DNA of 48,156 bases from Gammaproteobacteria bacterium (GTDB taxonomy: Bacteria > Pseudomonadota > Gammaproteobacteria > Pseudomonadales > JAUIET01). How positions within the stretch are numbered: position 1 is the first letter of the stretch; each line of letters starts with the position of its first letter. Both the position numbers and the translations under genes were made by a program. Location: the NCBI GenBank assembly GCA_030431775.1, contig JAUIHW010000028.1, forward strand, positions 1-48,156, in the 5' to 3' direction. The notes below the pieces were generated by a model. It saw only the letters and a list, made by a program, of their open reading frames with translations, searched no databases and was not told the origin of the DNA. Shown here piece after piece: positions 27,016 through 34,843 of the stretch.

Positions 27016-27603
27016 TCAGCCCCGGTCGAGAATGTTCTGAACCCGTTTTTGCAATGGCGGAATCACCTCAGACTCAAACCAGGGATTTTTCTTTAGCCAG
27101 ATGTTATTGCGCGGGCTGGGGTGCGGTAACACGATGCGTTCGGGCAAGAATTGCCGCCACAGAGCCACTGCAGCTGTGACGCGGGTGGCGCTTTCAGGAG
27201 CGTGCCATTGCAGCGCGTACTGACCAACTATTACCGTCAATTTCAACGCTTTAAGATGTGCCATCAAGGCACTGCGCCATTGCGTAGCGCATTCCGGCAG
27301 AGGCGGCAAGTCGCCGGATTTACCGCGGCCCGGATAACAGAAGGCCATCGGTAAAATAGCCAGCCGCTTTGAGTCATAGAATGTTTCCCGATCGATTCCC
27401 AACCAGGCGCGCAAGCGTTCACCGCTGGCATCATCAAAGGGCACCCCGCTGTGATGCACTTTGTTCCCCGGGGCTTGCCCGGCAATCAAAATACGGGCGG
27501 AAGAGTGAAACTGAAAGACCGGCCGGGCACCTTCAGGCAGCTTGGCTTCACAGAGCTTGCAAGCCCGAATCTGGCGCTCGAGCTCTTTACACCCGGAACC
27601 CAC
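27016..27603 (-). CDS. Uracil-DNA glycosylase-superfamily protein, probably iron-sulfur type
   Basis: A 195-residue protein with the uracil-DNA glycosylase fold. G-Q-A-P-G-N-K-V-H-H-S-G-V-P-F-D-D (42-58) is the first active-site loop, and L-P-H-P-S-P-R-N-N near the C-terminus is the second. Four cysteines are placed as C15-x2-C18 and C89-x15-C105, matching the spacing of the 4Fe-4S ligands of family 4/5 enzymes, so a cluster is likely. It would remove uracil from DNA. The gene opens with GTG at 27603 and no clear ribosome-binding site; an in-frame stop lies just upstream. It is last in a run of minus-strand genes. Confidence 0.85.
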   Translation of the reverse strand: MGSGCKELERQIRACKLCEAKLPEGARPVFQFHSSARILIAGQAPGNKVHHSGVPFDDASGERLRAWLGIDRETFYDSKRLAILPMAFCYPGRGKSGDLPPLPECATQWRSALMAHLKALKLTVIVGQYALQWHAPESATRVTAAVALWRQFLPERIVLPHPSPRNNIWLKKNPWFESEVIPPLQKRVQNILDRG

Positions 27604-27849
27604 CGATTTAGCTACTGACGCTGAAATTCAGCATAATTTTCGAACTCTACCCAGCCTGACACAAGAGCGGAATGTTTAACCAAGCCGTAGTCCGAGCGCA
27701 TGTAAAATGCTTGATGCTGAAAAACCAATCGTATAGTGTCCGGTCAACAAATGAATCGTACCCCCCATAAAAATAACCACCATATCAAGCGGCTTCTCTT
27801 CTTCTAACATTTGTATGCGAAGCCACAACATTATCCAACCGTGGCCGCA

Positions 27850-28950
27850 TTAATCACGAATACTCGAAATTGGTGTTTCCGGTTCATCCCACACTTCGTG
27901 CTGTCGCGGCAGGTAGAAACGCTCGTACCACTTGCGCAATTTATTCACTGGCCCATCACCGTCACACAGAATCGGGTTGGGTTGATACACTTTGGTTCGC
28001 CAGATTTCAGCGTCCTGACTAAACGCCGCAATTGCCGAGCGCGGATACATGTCCTTGAATTCAGCAGGTAGAGGACGTTCATCCAGGCTGGCAACGATCA
28101 CTCCGGAAGTCAATTCAATTTCCTCGTTATTGATCGGGGTGTGGTAGTTAACCCACCAGCTCTGAAAAGACATGGGCTCACTGCGCGATTCGGTGAAGTA
28201 ATACATGACATTCGGCCCATGGTAAGTCGCGTCACCCCAGGCGTCCGTCGCATGCTCCTCTCGCATGTCTCGCATGGCCGAGAAATCAATCGGAAAATTC
28301 CCGGGTTGGATCAAGTCACATTCCGGACGGCTTTCAATACGGGAAATCTGAGTAACGGAATATTGGCGAAAAATGTTGTCGAACTGCAGCGGCACGCCAC
28401 CGTGAACAGAGGGAAAATGCCCGGCATCCACAACATTCTCAATAACCTCCCGACCGTGCGCCTTGATTATTGCGCGGTTAAAAACCCAGTCGCCCCAATC
28501 TTCCGTGTTCCAGACATCAATAGCGGGCAGATCCCAATTGGGTTGGCCGCCCTCTTCATCGTACCAAATCGCTATATAACCGCTTTGCTCCCGTAAAGGC
28601 CAGCTCCTGACCGCACCAGGCGCAGCGGCTCGCCGGGGAATCTGCCTGGCGTACGGAATGTCTATACAAGCACCTTCGGCGTTGAACTGCCAACCATGGA
28701 AGGGGCAGCGAATGGCAGACCCTTCCACCCGGCTACCAGTACCGGCCAGGTGCGCTCCAAGATGAGGGCAATAAGCGTCCAGAACGGCCGCTCGTCCATC
28801 TGTGCCGCGAAACAGGACCAACTCCTGATTAAAAAAATGCAGGGCCTGCAGCTCCCCCGGTTCCAGTTCCTGACTGAACCGCACGATGTACCAGCCGCGT
28901 GCGAATTTGCCAGGCTCTTCAAAGGCATACTGATAGCCATTTGCACTCAC
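27850..28950 (-). CDS. Rieske-type ring-hydroxylating oxygenase, alpha-subunit-like
   Basis: A 366-residue protein with an N-terminal Rieske 2Fe-2S domain, CPH at 61-63 and CPFH at 82-85. The catalytic domain has the mononuclear-iron motif E-N-V-V-D-A-G-H-F-P-S-V-H (D175, H178, H183), with a late Asp in F-S-Q-D-A-E-I-W completing the facial triad. It resembles the KshA/Neverland group of steroid or terpene-type oxygenases. Such enzymes need a ferredoxin or reductase, and none is adjacent. The start is GTG at 28950, not the ATG 36 bases upstream, because AGGAGG lies seven bases before it. It follows the NUDIX gene by 66 bases. Confidence 0.9.
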   Translation of the reverse strand: MSANGYQYAFEEPGKFARGWYIVRFSQELEPGELQALHFFNQELVLFRGTDGRAAVLDAYCPHLGAHLAGTGSRVEGSAIRCPFHGWQFNAEGACIDIPYARQIPRRAAAPGAVRSWPLREQSGYIAIWYDEEGGQPNWDLPAIDVWNTEDWGDWVFNRAIIKAHGREVIENVVDAGHFPSVHGGVPLQFDNIFRQYSVTQISRIESRPECDLIQPGNFPIDFSAMRDMREEHATDAWGDATYHGPNVMYYFTESRSEPMSFQSWWVNYHTPINNEEIELTSGVIVASLDERPLPAEFKDMYPRSAIAAFSQDAEIWRTKVYQPNPILCDGDGPVNKLRKWYERFYLPRQHEVWDEPETPISSIRD

Positions 28951-28964
28951 AGTAGTTCCTCCTG
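28951..28964 (-). promoter_or_regulatory. Strong Shine-Dalgarno that fixes the GTG start of the Rieske gene
   Basis: On the minus strand the sequence is AGGAGG-AACTACT-GTG, with the AGGAGG seven bases before the GTG at 28950. This is one of the best ribosome-binding sites in the window. It shows that the more upstream ATG at 28986 is not the start. Confidence 0.85.
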
Positions 28965-29016
28965 AATTTTTAATGCGAGTATGCACCCACAGGGCCTGCC
29001 TGGCGTTACAAGTTGG

Positions 29017-29634
29017 CTATCTTTTTGGCGCATAGCGACGAAAATACTCCAGCCGTCGACGCCCACGGGCAAGGTATTCCCCATTAAGCGCTTCAATTCC
29101 TTCGGCCAAAATATCCGCAGAGAGGCCCACCACATCAACTCCATGTGCTCGTATAACCGGCTCTGTAACCTCGTGGCCAAATTTAAAGACGGTTCTCTGA
29201 TGATGCTCTGCATCGCGCTGCAAATTAAACGCAACTACCCGCTCAACCTCGGCACTGGTCTGAAACGTCGGCTCGCTGTCACAGATGCCAACCACTGGGG
29301 TCAGCGCGTATCCCGCGCCACTCCAGGCGTCATCCAGGTTGCCGAGAATACGCACGCTTGACGGTGCCAACCCCACCTCCTCATGGGCTTCGCGCAGCGC
29401 CGCTTCATGGTGGTTTTCACCCGCCTGCAGGCCACCCCCGGGAAAGCTGACTTCACCGGCATGATTTGGCATGGATGACGAACGCACTGTTACCAGAGTT
29501 GCCGGCGCTCCCTGCTGGTCCCAGAAAAGCACCAATACGGCGGCCGCACGATAGTTTTTGGCCAGAGCCTCCTCTGCAAATTTAAACGGCTCGCGTTGCA
29601 GAAACTGTTCAAGTTGAAGTTGCCAGTCAGCCAT
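29017..29634 (-). CDS. NUDIX hydrolase, CoA-pyrophosphatase-like
   Basis: A 205-residue NUDIX protein. The NUDIX box spans residues 67-89, fitting G-x5-E-x7-R-E-U-x-E-E-x-G-U, with E73, R81 and E82 among the key positions. Just upstream, R-S-S-S-M-P-N-H-A-G-E-V-S-F-P-G-G (51-67) resembles the UPF0035 motif that marks enzymes cleaving coenzyme A to 4'-phosphopantetheine and 3',5'-ADP. The substrate assignment is therefore reasonable but not certain. The DMT transporter gene ends nine bases before its start, so they are probably co-transcribed. Confidence 0.88.
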   Translation of the reverse strand: MADWQLQLEQFLQREPFKFAEEALAKNYRAAAVLVLFWDQQGAPATLVTVRSSSMPNHAGEVSFPGGGLQAGENHHEAALREAHEEVGLAPSSVRILGNLDDAWSGAGYALTPVVGICDSEPTFQTSAEVERVVAFNLQRDAEHHQRTVFKFGHEVTEPVIRAHGVDVVGLSADILAEGIEALNGEYLARGRRRLEYFRRYAPKR

Positions 29635-29643
29635 ACACGGTTG

Positions 29644-30579
29644 TCAACGCGAACGGCGAGCGGGAATGATGAACACATTCCCAAGCAGGATTAGCCCCAC
29701 TCCCACCAGCATTAGCAGGTTCCAATTCATCCCCTCAAGAAATGTGGACAGCAGCAAGGCGAGCATCGAATACAACACCGCAACATACGATGCCCGCGGC
29801 GCGCCAATACGACTTACAAGGGTAAGAAACATATAGAAAGCAATTACACTACCAAAGATAGCAAGATATACCAAGGCGCTTATGTAAGCCAAGCTGGTTT
29901 CGAACTGCAAGGCTTCCCCGGAAAACAGGATATACCCAAGGGTAAGAGCGCTACCGTAGGTCATGCTCCAGGTATTGGCATGAATCACTGACACGCCTTG
30001 CAAGCTCAAACGCTGCGACACTATATTGCCGCTGGCAGCACTGAAAGCGGCCAGCACGCCCAGCCCAAGCCCAACCAGAAATGCCGGCTCAGCACGAACG
30101 GCCAGTATCTCATCAACAAACAGCAGGCTGACACCCGCCACACCCAGCCCCGCACCAATCAGCAGGCGGCGTTCCGGGCGCTCACCAAACAGCAGCCACA
30201 GTTGCAGCGCATTAATAATGATGGTCATCGAGAAAAGTACGCTGACTAAGCCGCTTGGAATTCGCTCAGTCGCGAGGTACACCAGTACATAGTTCAGGGA
30301 AAACAGAAACAGACCCAGCAGCAAAAACCTGGCGTGCAAGGCTGGTACAAATTGCGGCATTCCACCACGAAACTGCACAATCCCCCACAGAATTGCGGAC
30401 GCCAGAGCATAGCGATAAAAAACGGATTGCTCAGCTGGAACCGAACCCACCTGAAAAGTAATCGCATAGAAAGTCGTGCCCCAGATCAATACCGTCAGGG
30501 CATAAAGTAGCGCGCTCAAAACGTGGTCTTTATGGCGTTGTGTCTGTGGTGCAATGACTTGGTCCCCGGCGGTCGTCAA
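29644..30579 (-). CDS. DMT-superfamily (EamA-type) transporter
   Basis: A 311-residue inner-membrane protein of two repeated EamA domains with about ten helices. The first has V-L-I-W-G-T-T-F-Y and R-Y-A-L-A-S-A-I-L-W-G, and the second the R-I-G-A-P-R-A-S-Y-V-A-V-L-Y stretch. Members export amino acids, nucleobases and other metabolites; the cargo here is unknown. The frame opens with TTG at 30579, and a stop lies just upstream, so either TTG is used or the start is internal. A minus-strand TTCACT-18-TATAAC promoter-like element (30588-30617) sits eight bases before the TTG. Confidence 0.88.
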   Translation of the reverse strand: MTTAGDQVIAPQTQRHKDHVLSALLYALTVLIWGTTFYAITFQVGSVPAEQSVFYRYALASAILWGIVQFRGGMPQFVPALHARFLLLGLFLFSLNYVLVYLATERIPSGLVSVLFSMTIIINALQLWLLFGERPERRLLIGAGLGVAGVSLLFVDEILAVRAEPAFLVGLGLGVLAAFSAASGNIVSQRLSLQGVSVIHANTWSMTYGSALTLGYILFSGEALQFETSLAYISALVYLAIFGSVIAFYMFLTLVSRIGAPRASYVAVLYSMLALLLSTFLEGMNWNLLMLVGVGLILLGNVFIIPARRSR

Positions 30580-30785
30580 TTGCTGCCGTTATAGTGAGCC
30601 ATCCCCCGGCCAGTGAATTATCTGAGCCAAACTGTGATAAATGACTGCAAAAACAAGCCGCGAGCAATACGATTTACGCATTGCTTAAGCGTATTCCGAA
30701 GGCCCGGCAATGGCGCAGACCTTAGCTGGACGCTGGGCCGCCCGGGAGACCAGTGAATAGTCGCCCGCGCAGCCCGCAAGGCTTA

Positions 30786-31046
30786 TTAGCGCCGCGGCTT
30801 GTCCTGTCGAGGACGGGCCTCATTCACCCGCAGGCCACGCCCGTCGACTTCGGTGCCATCCAATGCTTCGATGGCTTTTTTCGCTTCTTCATCATTATCC
30901 ATTTCGACAAAGCCGAAGCCTTTTGAGCGCCCGGTTTCCCGATCATGGATAATGTTGACCCGTGAAACCGCGCCGTGGGCACTGAACAGCTCTTCGAGCT
31001 CAGTGTCCGAAATTTTGTACGGCAGGTTTCCTACATAGATATTCAT
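30786..31046 (-). CDS. RNA-binding protein with one RRM domain
   Basis: An 86-residue protein made almost wholly of an RNA recognition motif. RNP2 is I-Y-V-G-N-L (3-8) and RNP1 is K-G-F-G-F-V-E-M (42-49), both complete with their aromatic RNA-stacking residues. The last ten residues are basic (R-P-R-Q-D-K-P-R-R). Short bacterial RRM proteins of this kind are known from cyanobacteria (Rbp) and several proteobacteria, often linked to cold or RNA turnover, but the role is not settled. It lies alone, divergent from plsB by about 270 bases. Confidence 0.93.
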   Translation of the reverse strand: MNIYVGNLPYKISDTELEELFSAHGAVSRVNIIHDRETGRSKGFGFVEMDNDEEAKKAIEALDGTEVDGRGLRVNEARPRQDKPRR

Positions 31047-31314
31047 ACTGGTGTCTCGTAATACGTGCGCTGCTTAGCAATTTGTTACATGGCCCAACGC
31101 ACAAACCAGGTACCGGATTCGCCGCATGCGGCAGCCTCCGAGCACATAATAACAGTAGAATGTTGTCGTACATATGAAAACTTTGCCGGTAGCGCTGCAT
31201 TTTCGCATCCAACTCCCCGGCCTATATCGGCCTTTCACTGACGACTCCGGTCCCTTACCATAGCGCCTGATCAACAATCTTGCCTCGCTCCATGCACAGA
31301 CCACGCCCGCTAAT
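31047..31314. other. Intergenic region between the RRM gene and plsB
   Basis: About 270 bases with no gene that I can support. It contains a perfect palindrome GCCGCATGCGGC at 31121-31132 and an A+T-rich patch around 31140-31180 that could hold promoters for either side. RRM genes elsewhere can have long, regulated leaders, so part of this may be 5' untranslated RNA. Confidence 0.4.
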
Positions 31315-33825
31315 ATGGCCAACGTAAGCATCCTTGAGCGCCTGTATTACGGCCTGTTCAGAAAATTCGCCTCGTTTTGGGTTCGCCCTGCAGTGCTACC
31401 CGACCCGCCCGACTTCAAGCTGGAACCTGGCCAGCAGCTGTGTTTTGTCCTGGAGTCCGGCGGCCTTGCCGACCTTCTGGCATTGCAGATCATCTGCCAG
31501 CAGCACAGCTTGCCCCTTCCACTGCCGAGCACAAGTGCACGGCTCTGGCGACAGGGCTCAGCCAACCAGGGGTTGGGCGCCGTTGTCAGCATACGCCGCC
31601 GCCAGGGTCTCTTTTTTCGCCGCGCCCGTCCGCAGCTGAAACGCATGCAGTCCCTGCTGGAAGCAGCTGATGAAGAACAGCTGGTATTCCTCCCTGTGGG
31701 TATTTACTGGGGCCGCTCACCCGACAAGGAACGCTCCGTCTTCAAGCTGCTGTTCAGCGAGAACTGGGAAGTTGCGGGGCGCAGCCGCAAACTGTTGACC
31801 ACGCTATTCCACGGGCGTCACACGCTGGTTCAATTCAGTGAGCCCCTGGCACTTCAGTCCGCCGCAGCCGGGCTGAACCATGAACTGCAGGCTCGTAAAG
31901 TTTCACGACTGTTGCGGGTGCACTTTCGCCACCGCCGTATTGCCAGCCTCGGACCGGACCTGTCGCACAAGCGAACCATTGTGCGCAATGTACTGCGTAA
32001 TCCGGCAGTCGTGAAAGCCATTGAGAACGAACAGGCAGCCATCGACAATTCACCCGGAAAGCAAGCCTGGTGGAAAGGCCCACCGGCCCGCGCGGACGAA
32101 AAAGCCAGACGCTATGTCTATGAAATCGCGGCAAATATGTCATTTGTAACCGTTCGCTTCATGCAGCGACTGCTACAGGCACTGTGGAACAGGCTTTATG
32201 ACGGCGTGCGATTTGACGGGGTTGAACGTTTACGAGCCGTCAGTGATGGACGGGAGCTGGTGTACGTGCCCTGCCACCGCAGCCACATCGATTATCTGCT
32301 GCTTTCCTACGCCTTGTTTATGCAGGGTTTTTCATTGCCGCACATTGCGGCAGGGCTGAACTTGAATGTCCCTGTGCTGGGGCCTTTTCTGCGCACGGGC
32401 GGGGCATTTTTTCTGCGTCGCAGGTTTGCCGGAAACCGTTTGTATGCCGCTGTATTCAGTGCGTACGTGCAGGAAATAATCGCCCGCGGCCATTCAATGG
32501 AGTATTTCATTGAAGGCGGACGTTCCCGCAGTGGACGCCTGCTGCCACCGAAAGGCGGCATGCTCGCAATGACCGTGCACGCCTATTTACAGGACAGCGA
32601 GCGCCCGATCGTATTCGTTCCGGTATATTTTGGATATGAGCGCCTGGTGGAAGGGCAGTCCTTTATCAGCGAGCTGGCCGGTGGCACTAAGGAAAAAGAA
32701 TCTCTGCTTGGCTTCTTTCGCTCACTACGTTCTTTGCGGCAACAGTTTGGTGAGGTCTACACCAATATCGGTGCGCCAATAGCACTTGATGACGTGCTCG
32801 ACCGACAGGCATCGGACTGGCGCTCTTCCTACAATGCCACAACAACTGATGAACGCCCCGACTGGTTGCCGACCGTGGTTGATGAGCTTGGCAACACAAT
32901 CATGCGGGGCATCAATCGAGCCGCGGCTGTAACACCTGTCAGTTTGTTATCGGTTGCACTGCTAAGCACTCCCAGGCTGAACCTGGCCTACGATGATCTG
33001 GTGGCACAGCTTGAGCTCTTGCTGCTAATTCTTCGCAAGTTGCCTTATGCTGAGGAAACCAGCACTCCAGAGCATTCGGCCGAATCGATTATTGAACATG
33101 GAGCACGTTTGGGGTACATCGCGCTGGAGGAGCACCCACTTGGAGACATCGTACTGGTCAAGCAGGACCAGGCGCTTGCGATGACCTACTTTCGAAACAA
33201 TATACTGCACCTGTTTGCCATGCCTGCAGCCGTGGCTGGCTGCTTTATAAACCAGCCGCAAATGTCGTCTGAACGCATTGTTCAACTTGCGGAAATCAGT
33301 TACCCCTACTTACAGTCTGAATTGTTTTTACGCTGGGAAGATTGGGAATTGGGTGAGCTGGTCGCCAATATTCTGCAGCTCTTTGTTCGTAGTGGGCTGC
33401 TGGAAAAGCAGGGCGAGCTGTTCTCGCGATTACGCAGTTCCGACCAGGCCATCGTGCAATTGAACCTGCTGGCGCAATGTATTATGCCCGCTCTGCAACG
33501 CTATTACATTGCCACCATCATCCTAGGTCGGCGCGGTTCCGGCACGCTGGACCAGAGCCAGCTGGAAAAACTCTGCGAGCTTTGTGCTGAACGGCTGTCG
33601 ATCACGCACGGACTGCGCTCGCCGGACTTTTTTGAGCGCAAGCTTTTTCGTGGTTTTATTCAGACGCTCAAACAGCGGGGGCTGCTGCGCGATGACCCTT
33701 CCGGCCGACTACGATTCGAAGCCGATCTTGAACTGGTCGATCGTCAGGCCAGTATATTGCTGGAGGAACCGATCCGGCACAGCATCAACCGAATCACACA
33801 GCATTCAGGAACCATCAGCTCCTGA
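31315..33825 (+). CDS. plsB: Glycerol-3-phosphate acyltransferase
   Basis: An 836-residue enzyme of full PlsB length. It acylates sn-glycerol-3-phosphate at position 1 at the inner membrane, the first step of phospholipid synthesis. The acyltransferase block begins with V-P-C-H-R-S-H-I-D-Y (H321-x4-D326, the catalytic pair), followed by G-G-A-F-F-L-R-R and F-I-E-G-G-R-S-R-S-G-R-L, all conserved PlsB motifs. The N-terminal 270 residues and the C-terminal half are typical helical extensions. It is monocistronic and overlaps the convergent GST gene by 11 bases at the 3' end. Confidence 0.97.
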   Translation: MANVSILERLYYGLFRKFASFWVRPAVLPDPPDFKLEPGQQLCFVLESGGLADLLALQIICQQHSLPLPLPSTSARLWRQGSANQGLGAVVSIRRRQGLFFRRARPQLKRMQSLLEAADEEQLVFLPVGIYWGRSPDKERSVFKLLFSENWEVAGRSRKLLTTLFHGRHTLVQFSEPLALQSAAAGLNHELQARKVSRLLRVHFRHRRIASLGPDLSHKRTIVRNVLRNPAVVKAIENEQAAIDNSPGKQAWWKGPPARADEKARRYVYEIAANMSFVTVRFMQRLLQALWNRLYDGVRFDGVERLRAVSDGRELVYVPCHRSHIDYLLLSYALFMQGFSLPHIAAGLNLNVPVLGPFLRTGGAFFLRRRFAGNRLYAAVFSAYVQEIIARGHSMEYFIEGGRSRSGRLLPPKGGMLAMTVHAYLQDSERPIVFVPVYFGYERLVEGQSFISELAGGTKEKESLLGFFRSLRSLRQQFGEVYTNIGAPIALDDVLDRQASDWRSSYNATTTDERPDWLPTVVDELGNTIMRGINRAAAVTPVSLLSVALLSTPRLNLAYDDLVAQLELLLLILRKLPYAEETSTPEHSAESIIEHGARLGYIALEEHPLGDIVLVKQDQALAMTYFRNNILHLFAMPAAVAGCFINQPQMSSERIVQLAEISYPYLQSELFLRWEDWELGELVANILQLFVRSGLLEKQGELFSRLRSSDQAIVQLNLLAQCIMPALQRYYIATIILGRRGSGTLDQSQLEKLCELCAERLSITHGLRSPDFFERKLFRGFIQTLKQRGLLRDDPSGRLRFEADLELVDRQASILLEEPIRHSINRITQHSGTISS

Positions 33826-34843
33826 AAAAAGAAAGGCAATCTGCTTCACGCAGAATACTGTCAAGCTCCTCTCTATCCTCGATTGCGTCGAACTGCGCCT
33901 TGAGCATTGCAAAAGACTTGGCATGATACTTCTGGGGGCCCCCAACAGTGTGCTCAAAGAGCTCACCCTGCAGCTGCACGGCAAGCTTATCCTCGCCATT
34001 TTCGAGAGCTCGCAATACTGCGCTTACCCAAGGCAAAAACGTTGCGCCAAGCTCTTCTTTGAGAATCGGCATTAGGCCCGCCCTCAACGCAGACCAGGAT
34101 TCGAACTCTCCTTCCGCTGATGGATTGAGCATGCGTTGGATCCAGGGCTTTAAACCAGGATAGTCGGTTTCGATAATGCTTCTGGGAGTAGGGTCTGTCC
34201 ACGCAGAGTAAATTTGCCCCCAAAGCCCAAAATCGGAGTAGCTGGGCTTCCCACCAAATAAATAGGGACGCGCCTTGAGGTGCTTCTCGAGCAATCCGAG
34301 CAGGTTTCTGAACGATGCCTCAATGCGCGCCTCAGTTTTCTCGTTTGAGCCAATCACCCAGGCCCGACCGGTCATACGTTTTTTAATTTCCGTGGCAATC
34401 TGCGCCTGGATAATTGAATTGGCGATCGGTATATAACGCAGTACCAGCGGCATGCGCAATTCAGCCAGGCGCAGACTGGCCGAGTTCTGGTCGGCTTCGG
34501 CTTTCCAGCGGTAATGAAACATGGGTTTATTCACCCATTCATCGGCATACTCCTCCAAAAGCCGCGACAAAAAAGCCAGCACTGGGTCATCAGGTACTGC
34601 TGAGGGTTGCGGGAATTCAAGCGCGAGCTGATCCATAATCGGAGTGGAATCCTGCATCGCGGAACCATCCGGCCGGATTAGTAAGGGCACAATCGGCAGT
34701 TTGGCGTGCTTGGCAAACTCACCAGAACGGCTGGGCATTCGCACTACCCACTTGTGTGGCACTTTTTTGTAACGCAAGTAACTGCGGACTTTCACTGAGT
34801 AGGGCGACAGTTCAACCCCAAGCAATCTGTATTGCTCAGCCAT
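33815..34843 (-). CDS. Glutathione S-transferase family protein, long form
   Basis: A 342-residue protein. The first 80 residues are a thioredoxin-like GST N-domain (start Y-R-L-L-G-V-E-L-S-P-Y-S-V-K-V-R, where S or Y would activate glutathione; then P-I-V-P-L and D-S-T-P-I). A helical GST C-domain follows, with P-Y-L-F-G-G-K-P-S-Y-S-D-F-G-L-W near residues 200-215. The C-terminal 100 residues are an extra extension longer than most GSTs. The function is unknown. The start overlaps the end of the nuclease-like gene by eight bases, so they are co-translated in a phosphotransferase, nuclease, GST operon. Confidence 0.87.
   Translation of the reverse strand: MAEQYRLLGVELSPYSVKVRSYLRYKKVPHKWVVRMPSRSGEFAKHAKLPIVPLLIRPDGSAMQDSTPIMDQLALEFPQPSAVPDDPVLAFLSRLLEEYADEWVNKPMFHYRWKAEADQNSASLRLAELRMPLVLRYIPIANSIIQAQIATEIKKRMTGRAWVIGSNEKTEARIEASFRNLLGLLEKHLKARPYLFGGKPSYSDFGLWGQIYSAWTDPTPRSIIETDYPGLKPWIQRMLNPSAEGEFESWSALRAGLMPILKEELGATFLPWVSAVLRALENGEDKLAVQLQGELFEHTVGGPQKYHAKSFAMLKAQFDAIEDREELDSILREADCLSFFRS

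Noticed and set aside
30663-30685. Imperfect hairpin downstream of the RRM gene (AGCAATGCG and CGTATTGCT arms, minus strand)
   Set aside because: A T-run appears only about nine bases after the stem, so it is too weak to call a terminator.
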